Below are positions 48,628 to 61,433 of a stretch of 64,000 nt of DNA, piece after piece. The DNA comes from Axinella damicornis (taxonomy: Eukaryota > Porifera > Demospongiae > Axinellida > Axinellidae). The notes under the pieces were generated by a model. That model was not told the DNA's origin. It made no database searches and saw only the letters and a list, made by a program, of their open reading frames with translations. The stretch spans positions 1,011,951-1,075,950 of the forward strand of contig OZ007512.1 of NCBI GenBank assembly GCA_963931865.1. Direction: 5' to 3'. Position 1 is the stretch's first letter. Each line of letters opens with the position of its first letter. The translations under genes were made by a program, and so were the position numbers.

Positions 48628-51600
48628 AATATATTTGGTACAATGTGATAACTGTTCTCATCTGAAAACATCTGTGCTATGAGCTCAGACGTGAGAAGAG
48701 AGTAAGGCTCAAAGTACAGAAGCTGAGAAATATGTTTTCCTTGACTTCCATCAGGGTTTACAAGGGACATGTCTGGGGGGTCCTGTGCACCTCTAGCTGC
48801 TATTCTACCACTGAGGTACTGAATGCTGTACTGGGTACTGCTTGGAAGACATTCTTCTACTGCTTGCAATCCTCTGCCACTTCCAATGTCCATTATGAAC
48901 TCCTCTATGAACGCTCGAGGGCAAAATTCACTCTTTGCTTTCAAGATAGTCTTAATCAGTTGTGTGCGAAGTCTGACACAGTGAGTCTCCCTGTCTTTCA
49001 TTGAGGACATTACTAGACTTACTGTCTTGAGATCTTTCACTTCAAGGAGAGCGGACACTCCATTGCCATCACTCCACGTGATTCCATTCTTGCACATGGT
49101 GCAGCTGCGTTTCAAACCTGGGGTTTCAACCTCAGTATTTCCCGGTACGGCACTGTCTTGAGGCAGAGCAAAGTTGAAGGCAAGTCGAAGAAGAAGGACG
49201 TGGAGAAACCGAACTGTGAAAAATTGATATTGTGCAGGAGATCTAGACCGAATAAACCATCCACAATGATGAGAACTCTCATAGCTGTCTCTTGACAAAT
49301 GGTTTGAAGTTACTAGAGCAGGGAAGAGGTAATAGTCATCATCAGTCACCTCCTTGGGAATCTCTGCAAGTACGGACAGTTTCATCCAATCGGATTGAAG
49401 GTGGTGACAAAACTCAAAGTGTTCTAGGAACGCTATGACCATATCAGTGTTCAGATCAGGGAACGCCTCACACAGTCTGGACCTGGCAACAACTCCAGTG
49501 CTGCCTGGTGAGATGTGCTGTGGGAAGTCCCGTGGTGCAAATATGCTTCCGACAACCGTTTCAAGTAAGGCTGGAATGTTAATGATGACCCAACTGTCAC
49601 CAATGTCTTTGTGGTTTTCTAGAAGAAGAATTTGAGCTTTCTCATGCAGAGTTTGGAAGAGCGATAGTAACTCGGTTGGAGAGCTTGGGAGCAAGTAGCA
49701 ATTGTTTTCAAGATCTTTGGAGATATTCCCAAGAGTGCATCCTTGAACACCTGCGTTAGTGTAGGCTTTCCGAATGTATCTGTGTAGGATGTAGCAACGC
49801 TGATCAATGCTGCCTGTATTATCTCTGATGATGTTACAAGTCTCCCTCAAGTACGAGCAAAGGAGATCTAACTCGTAAGAAGCAGGTCTTGTGCAGTCTA
49901 AGCATACGATTCCCTCAGCTTTATAAAAGTGGCCAACATCGTCTGAGAGTTGAGAAAACCCTTAAATAAGCATCATGAACGCCGGGTCAACATCTCCACT
50001 AGCTAGTTGATCAGCATGGCTTCCAACAAATATGACACAAGGCTTAGTCTCACTGTGAGCACAGCATTCCTTAATGAATGACACCCAGTATTGCAAGCTT
50101 TTGGAAATATCATCCTCGCACTGAGAAATGTTTACAACGAGCAGATAGATCCCAGCGGTGTTAGAGGAGGAGTTCTGAAGAAACGCTGCATGACTGGTGT
50201 AGAATTCTCGCTGGCCTGCAAAGTCATAGATTACAACATTCCCAAATTCATTGCTACTGAAACTGAATGAATCTATTCCGGCCGTTTGTTGTATCGTTCC
50301 TTTAACTCTCTGAAATTGACCAATCAGTGAATTGAGGAAGCCGGAATTAGTCTGGATGGCTTTTGACAATGAGCTCTTTCCTGCCAAGGGATCACCAAGA
50401 ACGAACACCTTGACAACCGACTCCAGTGGGTATTTCCCCTCACAGTAACGGTCAAGCAGTTCCCTCACTTCTGGTGAGGTTGATATTTCCACCGGGGTCA
50501 GCCCTTCATCGTTTCTGCACAGCGGATCACATTTCCCTGTGGAGAGAAGGAACTGTACAACCTCAATCTGGTTGGTCGTGCAAGCAGAGTGCAGTAGCGT
50601 GTCTCCTGAGTGTGTTGTGTGGACTAGATCGCTGAACTTTTCACTGTGGAAATATTGTACAATTTGAAGTTGGCCACTGGCACAAGCGTAATGCAGTGGA
50701 TTCCGTCCCTCCTTGTCAGTGCATTGCGGGTTGCAATTGAACTCAGCTATGAGGTACTTGACGACATTGAGGTAGCGGTTTGTGGGCTGTCCAGTTTCAA
50801 GATCAGCCATTGAAATACCGCCAGTGATGCCAACATCTGATTGGTCATCGGCAGGATCTGGAAGAGTCTGTGCAAGCAATGTGAGCGGATAAACAATTGC
50901 TTGCCAAATGTAGAGAAGTATTGTGTGTAAGCTGAGACTCGAATCATCACTTGAATCATCACTTAAAGCTGAAAGATGGCACACTTCAGCTGCTTTGACT
51001 GCTGATTGGATGGCTCCGCAGGCCAAGTGCAGTGGTGTGATACCATGTTCATCTCCTGAATGTGGGTCACAACCGCATTCATCAATGAGATACCGAACAA
51101 TGTTGGGTTTTCCCATTATACAACTTGAAACCAGGAGATCTAGGCTTGTTTCATTTCCAGAGCTGCATTCTGACAACAGGTACTTAATAACATTTAATTG
51201 CTCACTAATGCAGGCACCAGTGAGAGATGAATGTGGGCTACATTTCTGTTCCCGGACAAGCCATTTTACGACTTCAAGTTGTCCTGCAATAACTGCTGAG
51301 TCAAGTGACGTGACTTCACCTTGTGCACCACTGTTAACTCTCGGATCACAACCACAGTCTGTAACCAGGTATTTGGCTACTTCAAGATGGCCAAATGTGC
51401 AGGCTGCAACAAGTGGGGTGAGGCTTCCTTGACCAGCACAGCGAGGATCACACCCACATTCATTGACCAGGTACTTAACTATTTCAACATGTCCATAACT
51501 GCAGGCTTCAATTAGTGGAGTGTTGCCAAATGCATCAATCGAAGAAGGATTAAAGCAAGATTGGGTAGCATGGAACTTAACTGCAGCAAGGTCCCCACTT

Positions 51601-53960
51601 CTGCAAGCGCTGTGTAGCCGGGTGGATGTTCTACTGAAAGTGTTGCTGGTTGAATGATCATCCGACAACAGGGAGTCTTCAATCCCCAGTAGACTAGGTA
51701 GATCAAGGAGCGGTAAATTGCTGAACAAGCAGCCAAGGTTAGATTCACACTTGCATTGTTCACTGAGATAGGCAACGACCTCGTGATGTCCACCTACCTG
51801 AGCAAGGTCTAGCGCAGTTATACTGTTGCTACCAGTGGTATAGTCTGCATTACAGCTGCACGCGGTAATAAGGTATTTCACAATGTGAAGGTGCCCTTGC
51901 GCAGAGGCCATATGCAAAGGTGTAAACGATAAGCTTAACTTCAATGGTTCAGTCACTATTTGCATGAATGGGTTTTGATCTGCATTCAATTCTTTTATGA
52001 CTTCCTCAAATAGTTGATCAGACGTGCATTCGGGATTGCAGTCACAGTTCTGCTGATTGACAAGGTATTCAACCACATTGAGATGCCCTTTATCACAAGC
52101 CATGTGCAATGGAGTCACACCACCATGGCCACTGCACTGCGGATTACAGTTGCATTCGGTGATGAGGTAGTTCATAATGTTAACATGGCCATTGGCAGCA
52201 GCTGCATGCAGTGGAGTAAGGCCCTCAGTGCCAACGCAATCTAGACTGCAGTTGTGGTTTGTAATGAGGTACTTGACAACATCAAGGTGACCGTTTTGGA
52301 AAGCATAATACAGTGGAGATTTGCTATTCTTGTCAGCAATTTCGGAATAACAGCTGACTCCAGCAGTAAGATACTTTACAACTGCCAGGTGGCCCTTGCT
52401 AGCAGCAGAATGTAGAGGTGTGTAACCATTATTATTGCCATGATCCGGGCTGCAGTTATGTGCAGTGATGAGATACTTTGCAACTTCAAGGTGACCATTC
52501 TCACAAGCACATTGCAGTGGAGTGCTACCTTTATTGTCACTGATTTGAGGATTGCAACCAAGTTCACTGATAAGATACTTGACTACATTCAGGTGGCCAT
52601 TGCTAGCAGCTGAATGCAGAGGTGTATAACCATTCATATTACCATGTTCAGGACTGCAGTTGTGTTCAGTGATGAGATACTTTGCAACTTGAAGATGACC
52701 ATTCTTACAAGCACAGTGGAGCGGAGTAAGCCCATTGTTTGTACAGCACTGTGGGTCACAGTTGCAATCTGAGATAAGGAATTTCACAACTTCAAGATGA
52801 CCATTCTCACAAGCACAGTGTAGTGGTGTGAGACCATTATTGTCACCAATTTGTGGATCACAGCCAAGTTTACCAATAAGATACTTCACTACAGCCAGGT
52901 GGCCATTTCTAGCAGCTGAATGCAGAGGTGTGTAGCCGTACTTGTTGCCTTGTTCTGGACTGCATTTGTGTTCAGTGATGAGATACATTGCAATTTCAAG
53001 TTGACCATTCTGGCAAGCACTGTGGAGTGGAGTGTTACCATTATCATCAGAGCACTGTGGGTTACATTCATGCTCATTGATGAAATACTTTGCAACTTCA
53101 AGATGACCACTGTCGCAAGCATAATGCAGTGGAGTAAATCCTCTGTCTGTACAGCACTGTGGGTTACAGTTGCAATCTGAGATAAGGAATTTTATAATAC
53201 CGTGATGTCCCTTCAAGGTTGCAAAATGCAGTGAGGTGAGGCCATCACTGTTAACAATCCGAGGGTTGCACTTACATTCATTGGTGAGGTACTTCACAGT
53301 AGCGAGGTGACAACTCAGACATGCCAGATGGAGTGGAGTATTACCAAACATATTAGTGTGGTCAGGACTGCAGTGGTGCTCACTGACAAGGTACTTGACA
53401 ACAGGAAGTGCTCCACCACGGCAAGCATAGTGCAGAGGAATGCTACCTCTACTGTTGGGCTTCTGTGGATCGCAGTGATAGTCTGTAATCAAACACTGTA
53501 CAATATTCAGGTGTCCACTTTCACTTGCATAATGGAGTGGAGTATTACCAACACTGTCACTAACTTCAGGATTGCAACCACTTTCAGAAATAAGGTACTT
53601 AATGTTGTCGATGTTACCACTTTCGCTGGCTGCATGTAGTGGAGTGTAGCCATCATTGTCAGTGCAGTGTGGATTGCACTTGTGCTCAGTTATGAGATAC
53701 CTTGCAATGTGTAGGTGACCACTCTTGCAGGCAAGGTGAAGAGGAGTGCTGCCATTAGGGGTCGTAGATTCAGGATTGCAGTTCTGTTCACTGATCAGGT
53801 ACTGGGTAATGTCAAGATGTCCATGCTTGCATGCAAGATGCAGTGGAGTGAGTCCTGAAGGGTCCTTCACGTCACTGGGATTCAGTGCTTGGTTGATGAT
53901 GACGTCTTTAACAGCAGGTAAGTCACCATTTGCACATGCCTGAATCAATTGTGGTGCCAT
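48628..53960 (-). pseudogene. Gene 3: ANK / ROC-COR gene with internal stop and minisatellite-replaced 3' end
   Basis: ATG at 53960 opens about 31 ANK repeats, beginning very like gene 1 and gene 2 (GLTPLHLACKHGHLDIT). The hydrophobic insert follows near residues 1010-1032 (LLYIWQAIVYPLTLLAQ), then ROC (GDPLAGKSS near 1187, DFAGQRE, GSHAD). A TAA at 49962-49964 interrupts ROC. The same frame then continues without another shift through IVCLDCTRPAS and the full COR domain. Coding similarity stops after MFSDEN..HIVPNIFI at about 48640, where the 19-bp array begins. The rest of the exon, linkers and Death domain are absent. A short intron hiding the stop is possible but no convincing borders were seen. 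As read, it could give a truncated ANK protein of 1332 residues. Confidence 0.75.
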
Positions 53961-54795
53961 ATCTCAGCTATGGATTGTTGTTGAATGAGCTAGACTTTAT
54001 CAAATCCTTGTATAAAGTGGCTTCTGTGTGCAGTAAAATGTGCAATCTCACGGAGTATTGTTGCAACCTACATAAATGGAAAAATTGGTCAGAATTTTTT
54101 GAAATTCGGTGTCCCATGCAGTCTGATATTAAGTACATTTACAGTGATACGCATGCATATTTCATGTCCTTATCTTATCTACTCATATCACCATCAGTGC
54201 TTCACAATATCACAGTTGCAACAAACTTGTGATATTATATTATTGAAGATAGTTGTTTGCTTTTACACAGGCTTAGGAAAGAAAGGAGGTGAAAAATCTG
54301 GAGTCGCCAGGAATCATACTACTTTCAAATAGGTTCTCAATGCCACAACAGACAATGGCAAGTGACAACTACAGCAACATCACTTAAGGGTGCCATATGT
54401 GAGGTGCACTGCAGTCTCATGCCCAGCAGAAGCACCGCCTTCATGATTGACATTATAATATCGGCACGTTCGAGTGAAGGTGTAGAGCTTTTCAGCAAGT
54501 AGCTAGCTGTCAAGAAACTGCCCACTGTCACCAGACAGATTTTCCGTATGTATTTCTGGCTGGGCACGAGACTAAGCTACTGCCTTCAGGTATATCAAGC
54601 TAGGCATAGCAGATCCTGAGCAATTGTGATCGGCATGCAGTCCTCTGCGTGGTCTGCTGTGCACCAGCTAGGGTATCCATTGGAATTCTATTAATCCATG
54701 GTAACGAAATTAATCATCTTAACAAGGCTGATATGATTCTGTTTACCTAACACCTTGTGTTTGTGCATATACAAGCACTTGAGAATTCAATTAAC

Positions 54796-55309
54796 GTAGA
54801 TCGGGAAATTTTCGTTGTTAAAATATTTTCGTAGTTGCCCGCAACCACGAAAATTTAACGCACGAAATTTATTTACAACGGATAATTTTTACGGTCAGCC
54901 ACGTGTAAACTACGTAGTATAGTGAATTCACCTGTGCTGCGCTCACGGTCCTTCAAGTTATGCGATTCTTCAAGGCCGCAGATGGACTCCCCGATCTCAA
55001 AAGATCTCTGTCGCTCTCCGTTCCTTCGCGAGGTATTGCCTCAGAGAATCGGGAGGTGCTCAATTCGACAAACGGCGGGCCGAAGCGCAAAGGGAAGAAG
55101 CGCGGGCCGTACAGGAGATACAGTACAGCCCAGAAGAGCGCTTTGTCGGTAGGTCAGTGACGATGGCATAGCAGCAGCTCGTTCGTACGTCTCCATTCTT
55201 GACAAAATGATCGTTAAAAAATTTTCGTTGATGAGCTAAACTACGAAAATTTAACGCCACGAAAAATTTACACACGAAATATTTTTAACACGAAAATTTC
55301 CCGATCTAC
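54796..55309. mobile_element. 514-bp inverted-repeat element with a DNA-binding-like exon relic
   Basis: Begins GTAGATCGGGAAATTTTCGT and ends with its inverted copy. Further inverted AAATTTAACG and ACGAAA blocks lie inside. The plus strand has a 66-codon frame from an ATG at 54960 with a basic stretch KRKGKKRGPYRRYS, which recalls N-terminal DNA-binding regions of some transposases (recollection, weak). A 34-bp sequence containing ATCCATGGTAA and TTAATCATC occurs directly repeated outside both ends (54694-54727 and 55315-55348). Confidence 0.6.
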
Positions 55310-56002
55310 GGTAGATCCATGGTAATGAAATTAATCATCCTAACAAGGATCGGGGAGATTTCATAGCACCAATCTGCTACCATAGCAACTTGGATTCCTG
55401 TGACTTCTGTAGTCATGCAATTGACAATTTTATAAGTCCCAGCTTCCTGGATGAGCAGTGAAACTGGAGCTCTTTCTTGCAGGGATGGGCAGTATAGACT
55501 AGAAGGCAGACTAAATATTTAATTATACACTCAGCAATACAAAAACCCACTGCAGCAGTTTGAGGTATTAGCTTATTAATAATTAACGTGTCTTCGGGAA
55601 AGACTCCACACAACATGCAGGGATGGGCGGTATAGACTAGAAGGCAGACTAAATAACCGGATTAGTTTGAGGCTTTAAATGCATCTTCGGGAAAGACTCC
55701 ACACAACGTACTGTTTGATTCCCAGTTTTTCCCATAGTGTTGAATTAGGTACCAGAACAAGCTGTCTGCAGTATATCCGGTACTAGTAGGTACTAGCTAT
55801 CATAGTATGTTTACGACATCTTGATTGGCTGATAGTTGACTCTCCATACTAGGGACACAATGTAGCTAATAGACCTCTCCACAAAGGATAGTTTTTGAGG
55901 TCTCAAATAGTTGGTTTCCCTATAATAGCTAATTCTAGTACCTCCAAAAAGTGGGCAACTTCTCTACGAAGGACAAAACTCCTGATTGTCCCCCAAGGTT
56001 CC

Positions 56003-56218
56003 ACTGTATACTGTACTGGCTAACATGCAGGAATAATTTATATGGTTAACTATACCCGACCATGCATGCCTATGACTGTATACTGTACTGGCTAACATGC
56101 AGGAATGATTTATATGGTTAACTATACCCGACCATGCATGCCTATGACTGTATACTGTACTGGCTAACATGCAGGAATGATTTATATGGTTAACTATACC
56201 TGACCATGCATGCCTGTG
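56003..56218. repeat. Three-copy 72-bp tandem repeat
   Basis: Units start at 56003, 56075 and 56147 with ACTGTATACTGTACTGGCTA. The period is a multiple of three, which explains a repetitive minus-strand frame; no gene is inferred. Confidence 0.9.
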
Positions 56219-56819
56219 AATGTTCAGACCATGCTGCAGTAATAATAAGCTAGTCTTGCCTAACCTGGTATCTTTGGGAAGTATCATCCGGGTTGTAGCT
56301 AGCAGATCTGACTGGTATAACATGAACTAGCTACGACCCTAGCTATAGCTAATGACTGTATCAGTAGCTAGCTACGTACGGTGGCAGTGCCACCTCAGGT
56401 TAATTCTGGTTAGCTCTTTCCACTTCAGAATTGAACAGGTTCTGAGTTGAAATATGCACCAATCAAATAGCTCAGCAGCTATGTCAGTAGCTATGTCTTT
56501 CAGAATTATTACACTAACAATTTGTGCCACTGCATGCTGATCATTCATATAGGACACTGAGTATCCATGTTTGGCTTCAGTTGTTTAATATTGTGGCCAA
56601 AACGTGCACTTTACAGTTCTCTGGTGGCAGGTCACTGATCATTATCTGGCTTGCAAAGTTCAAACATGAAACACCCCCAAATAGCTATAGCTAGCTACCA
56701 GAATTGGAATTAGGGAGCCTGAGAGAAAATGACTGGGGTTTTGCTGAAACCTGATCACAATAATTCATACAGCTTAGCTTTATGCTGCTCAGTCCAGGTA
56801 AGAGGATCTGACTAGTATA

Positions 56820-58603
56820 GTGCAACCAGGCATTTAGTTCCAAAAATGTGGAAATGGACAAATCTTGACATAACTTCCTGCCTGTAGGTCAGAGGTGCCT
56901 TGAACTTGGACACATTACTTCACCCCCCAAAACCAATATTAATATGCGGTGTTGCCATGGTGACGATAACGTCACACTAATTAGGTCCAAAAATGCAGTT
57001 TTTCTGTATCAGCTAAGTAGTTCTACATACTTCATCCAATACTAACAAAATGGGTATCAATTGAAAGCTCTCATTGAAAGGAACAATCCTAACAGAGAAC
57101 TTTTTTGTTACAACATTCTCATTTTTTTGTATTCATTTAAAACCGATTTTCGGGTCATCACTTTGAAAGCTATGTCATTTTTTATTACTATAGCAATGAA
57201 CTCCAAACTTGCAGGCAAGAAGGTAAACACATAAAGGAAGGTTTCTAACAGAGAAAATTTTCAAATACAACTACAGGAACAAAAGAACTGAAACGGAAAC
57301 AAATTAGTGAAGTTCGGAAATTCGTCTGTGCGATTTTATACTCTTCTTGTAATTCTTAACTAGTTTCTCCAAGTCTGATCAACCTTGTACCCCTTCCAAA
57401 TAGGCGTACATGTAATGCCTAACCTTCCTGGAGTGTGGATGCATACTTTCTAGAGTCACCGAATCGAGAGCTGGGTGTATAACGTTCCGCCGGAGGCTTG
57501 ACTCCATATCTGCAGTATGCCTTTGAACAACGCTTTTCCTGAGCCCATAGCACTTGATGGGGTTTACTTCACAGTTAAACTTTGGCAACATGTACTCAAT
57601 GTGTTCCTTGTCCTCCACTAAAAGCCGCTCAATTCTTGAATTTCTCGTTTTGGAAGTTAGGGTGACTGCCCAAAATCTTTATGGGAAAACCAGGCCCAGC
57701 CGTCTCGTACGGCCAAAACGTAGGTATCGTCAGGTTTGGCTGCCCCTTCACACTGGAATTCCCCCCTAATGAATCTGGAGGCCTTGTTGTTGAGGTCTTC
57801 GCTCGCTCGCAGTATGCGAGATCGCCGGTACTTGCCTTACTTGCTCTCTGGCCGATCTCGCTATCGTTCTCAAAGAATTGAGACTCCAGTCATGCACTAC
57901 CTTGTCTGACATCCCTATCATCATGGCATCAAGCTCTGCAGCCATTGTGTCTCCTAAGTTAAGCTGCTTTGTGAGCTAGAAACACAAGAAAAGACCGAGA
58001 GAAACTTTGTCCAATTATCACAGTCTCAATATCAAATATGATGGACATCAGACTTCATACTCGAGTGCAGATCGAACGTGGGATCGACAGCTTCATCATC
58101 AGTGTCTGCAGCATCCTCTGTCATCGCTAGAAGTCCAGCAAATCAACGGGCTCACCTTGTTCCACGTCGGTACCGTTGCGTTCACTTCGCACCTCGATTT
58201 CAGCCGCATTGGCGGTACCACTGGCAGATTCTCGCCTTCTTTTTCACTCCCTTGCCTTCTCTAGGCTCAGATCCAGCTGTCTCTTCCTCGCAGTCTTCCG
58301 TGGCATCGCTTCAGAGGTAGAAAACAGCAGCAAACCCAGACAAGCACTATTTCGCGGCAAACACGCGGCAGTCTTGGTATGACGTCACCAACCGGTTAAA
58401 ATTTTCATTTGTGATGTCATAAGCTACCGAAATTGACGGGTATCCTCAAAACTAGCCTTCTGAGCAAGTCGTGGACATAAAAAATATATCGACGGATAGA
58501 GAATTTCGAGCGCTATAGTATGGTAAAAAAATGAAGTGTATACGGCATTCGGATCAAAAGTTACGCTACATTTTAATTTTTGGAAGTACATGCCTGGTTG
58601 CAC
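56820..58603 (-). mobile_element. Tc1/mariner-like DNA transposon relic, 1.8 kb
   Basis: Inverted ends GTGCAACCAGGCAT, then GTTCCAAAAAT-type sequence at both termini, flanked by TA. The minus strand has coding relics in order. A start near 58300 reads MPRKTARKRQLDLSLEKARE, then a stop or frameshift. An acidic piece DAADTDDEAVDPTFD follows near 58100. A C-terminal DDE-like piece lies at 57379-57690. The central catalytic region is missing or unrecognisable, so it is dead. Confidence 0.72.
57379..57690 (-). pseudogene. Transposase C-terminal fragment
   Basis: The frame contains MLPKFNCEVNPIKCYG, which aligns with the usual HPELNPIE(R)xWG motif of DDE/D transposases, here with the ELNPIE glutamate-bearing stretch altered to EVNPIK. 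It ends RKVRHYMYAYLEG. The fragment follows a TAA and lacks the earlier catalytic aspartates. Confidence 0.65.
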
Positions 58604-59807
58604 TATAGCTATTTCTTGGGTTTAAATCCCAGGTGGTCAGGAGAGGTTTTGATTTCATTTGGTTTGCTGGCATCGATTATTATCAAGAGTCAATAAAATG
58701 CCTCAGGGGATATGAATCCTGATGTGTATTGAGCTCACAAGTGCACAAGCTCCACCATCAAATAGACAGCCATATTACGTACATGCTGGGAAGGGTATAT
58801 ATCAGTCTGTGCAGATTCAAATATTGTGCTCCGACTGATAGCAGTCATGGCACTCAATCAGCATGCGCAGTTGTGTGAACAGATGCACTAAGGGACTGAT
58901 ACTGCTCCTGTAAATATCATATGACTGTGGGTTTCACAGTGCAAATCTCTGTAACTTGGCTTCCAAGGGACTTGCAGCATGCAATATGATTATGGAGTTC
59001 TAGACAGTATAATTGTACTATTTCATGTCAACATCTGGTCCATGGAGTCAGTGATGCCAGCATGCATGGTCAAGCCACTTGCATGGACTAAGAACGATTA
59101 GCATGTGCGTATACGTACAGGATACAGTTCAACACCAAGCTGCTGTGTCACTAGCTATATACATACGACTTGTACAAGTGAATGTTTCAAGCATGTAGCT
59201 GGAACTTTGTGTGGTTAACTCACATGGTGTGACCATGTGAGTTTGAACTAAAAGGAATCAGTTTGTGAGTCGAGAGAGGGGCTGTACAAACTGTTAGTTA
59301 GCTATAACAGCAGCTTTACAGTAAAATCCTTCTATTATCCCTTTCACTTAGTTGCAGCTAGTGCATTCCGTTTGACTATAAAATGTTGTATTATAAGCCC
59401 TTAGCTTTGTGCTCTTGTCTCTTTACTTAGCTAGCTGAGTTTCAATAATGCAGTGGATGACTGGCTTTGGGAGAAATAAGCTAGGGGCGGACATTAGAGA
59501 AAATTCTTGATCTTTCACTCAGTACTCATGCATCCACATGAGAGAGCTCACTGCGACTAGCTACTTTGCTGGCTGGAATACCAAAGTTACAGCAGGCTAC
59601 CAACAAGAAGCAAGTATAGCTAAAACTGCTGTGCTACTGTGGAGTATGACATGCTATCTTTCTCACATAGCTATGCACTGAAGGGATCCTGTATACCGGA
59701 TTTACTGTTGTGATGCTAAATATGCAACTTAGTGTCAGAAACCCTATACAGAGCTAATAAAATCGCAGGTTTTCTGTGTAGTCCTGTACAACTAGCATGC
59801 TCAGGAT

Positions 59808-61433
59808 TAGGCCTTGACAAATTATGCTAGCATAATTTTAGGTACTCAAGAGCATAAGGGAATTATGCTGGAATAATAGGCATAAATATCCAGACCTGTG
59901 AGAATAATAGGCTATACTTACCCAATACTTATATGATTGAAGCTGTACTAAACAGCATGCTTGCTCAGACTCACAGGCGTGCAGGCCTATCTTGCAAAGC
60001 CACACCCTCACACTAAACATTAGCATGCAAACTGAATCTATATCTTACAAGTAATAAAAACCATTTCAAAATGTAACAGGATGTAGGGATACCAGAACGG
60101 CAAAAAGTAAGGAAACAAGGTAGGGATGATCGCACAAAACAGTGAAGTATACAACCCCCTTACAGAGATCTTTTGCCATAATACGTGTATAATGAAAAAA
60201 GATATGTAGGGGGATTGTATACTTCACTGTTTTGTGTGATCATCCCTACCTTGTTTCCTTACTTTTTGCCGTTCTGGTATCCCTACATCCTGTTACATTT
60301 TGAAATGGTTTTTATTACTTGTTTACGTTCATTTTTTTTGCAGCAGGTGCATGTTTGAGCTGAAATTTGCCATTACAGAGCAGAATTCAGTGTCCTCACA
60401 GGCAGTAGGTGCCCTTGCTTTGGAATATTGACTCCGATATTTACACTGCCAGCGGAAGAATCAGACCCAAGCATCCGGCTCAAGTCGACCCTTTTCTGCT
60501 AATCCATAATATCAAGTGGTAGCGACATTTATTGTTGAGTCTTTAGATAGGCATTCACCCCTCTCACAGAACACAGTAGTATACATAAATTATACGCATA
60601 GAGGATTTACCTCAGTCTTATGAAGTACCTCTTTCGATCGACAACACAACGAACACAACGGCTCAAGGCACTTCTAATTCAGCGAATTTGAGTAATAATT
60701 ACGCATCGTTGCTAAGTGATCGTTAAAGTGCGCATGCGTACAAACGAGAAAATGGCGTGACAAAAGAAGCCATAGTTGTTGAGTGGGCAGCTGCAGCCGC
60801 CTGATGAAGACTTGGAGGTTGCGAAAAAGCGATGGCCTGGTGCACTGCTCGGTGTAAAATGCTGCTGTTTCGTGCGATAACCACCATGAGATATTGAGGC
60901 GACGTTGAGCTAGCCCGTCTGAAGAAGAAGAAGAAGAAGAAAGAAGAAGAAGAAAGAAAAACAATTTGCCCGTTTTGCGAGTACCTGGTGTGGTACTTTC
61001 GCGACGGTTTTTCGCGACGCGAGGAGTCTTGTTGGTCATGAAAACACTCGAAGATGAACGGTATGTGGTTATAAAGGCTTATAAGTGTACCGTTTTTGAG
61101 ATTTGGAGAGATTTTTTTGTATTGGCATATATTGCGTGTACGTCGTATCCCTACATACAGAGTCTACCGACTCTGTGATACTGGTTCAGCCATCCTCTGC
61201 AGCTGTAGAGCGAATGTTCACAATCTTGCAAGACTCCTATATCAACAACATGTCATCGCTAGAGAAATAATTATGCTCCTGTACAATGTATATAGCTATG
61301 CTGCAGTACAAGAACGCTGAGTGAAAAATGGTGTTGACAAATTATGCTAGCATAATTTCATAATAGGCATTAATGCTGAGAATAAGGGAATAGAATAATA
61401 GGGCAGAAAAAAAGCATAATTTGTCAAGGCCTA
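59808..61433. mobile_element. hAT-like non-autonomous element with 8-bp target duplication
   Basis: Terminal inverted repeats TAGGCCTTGACAAATTATGC at the left and its exact inverted copy at the right. CTCAGGAT is directly duplicated at 59800-59807 and 61434-61441. The paralogous site near 9290 has no insert. An 8-bp duplication is characteristic of hAT-type elements. No transposase is visible. It contains a nested hairpin (60048-60321) and a GAA-rich tract near 60922-60958. Confidence 0.8.
60048..60321. repeat. Long near-perfect hairpin (about 115-bp arms)
   Basis: The left arm starts CAAGTAATAAAAACCATTTC and the right arm ends with its reverse complement. Identity runs through GGATGTAGGGATACCAGAAC and GAAGTATACAACCCCCTTAC, leaving a loop of about 40 bp. 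It is probably a foldback MITE nested in the hAT-like element. Confidence 0.9.

Larger units (their letters stand above)
53961..56819. other. Intergenic region upstream of gene 3
   Basis: No supported gene. Includes the element at 54796-55309 with its flanking direct repeats, a partial duplication at 55482-55709 (GGATGGGCRGTATAGACTAG and CTTCGGGAAAGACTCCACAC each twice) and a three-copy tandem repeat at 56003-56218. Confidence 0.55.

Noticed and set aside
44069..48665. Very long plus-strand reading frames (up to 681 codons) with a 19-residue periodic peptide
   Set aside because: All three frames are open because the 19-bp unit has no stop. There is no start context, splice support or domain.
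49962..49964. The stop in gene 3 as the natural end of a short ANK-ROC protein
   Set aside because: The same frame continues into a full, well-conserved COR domain, so a nonsense change is more likely.
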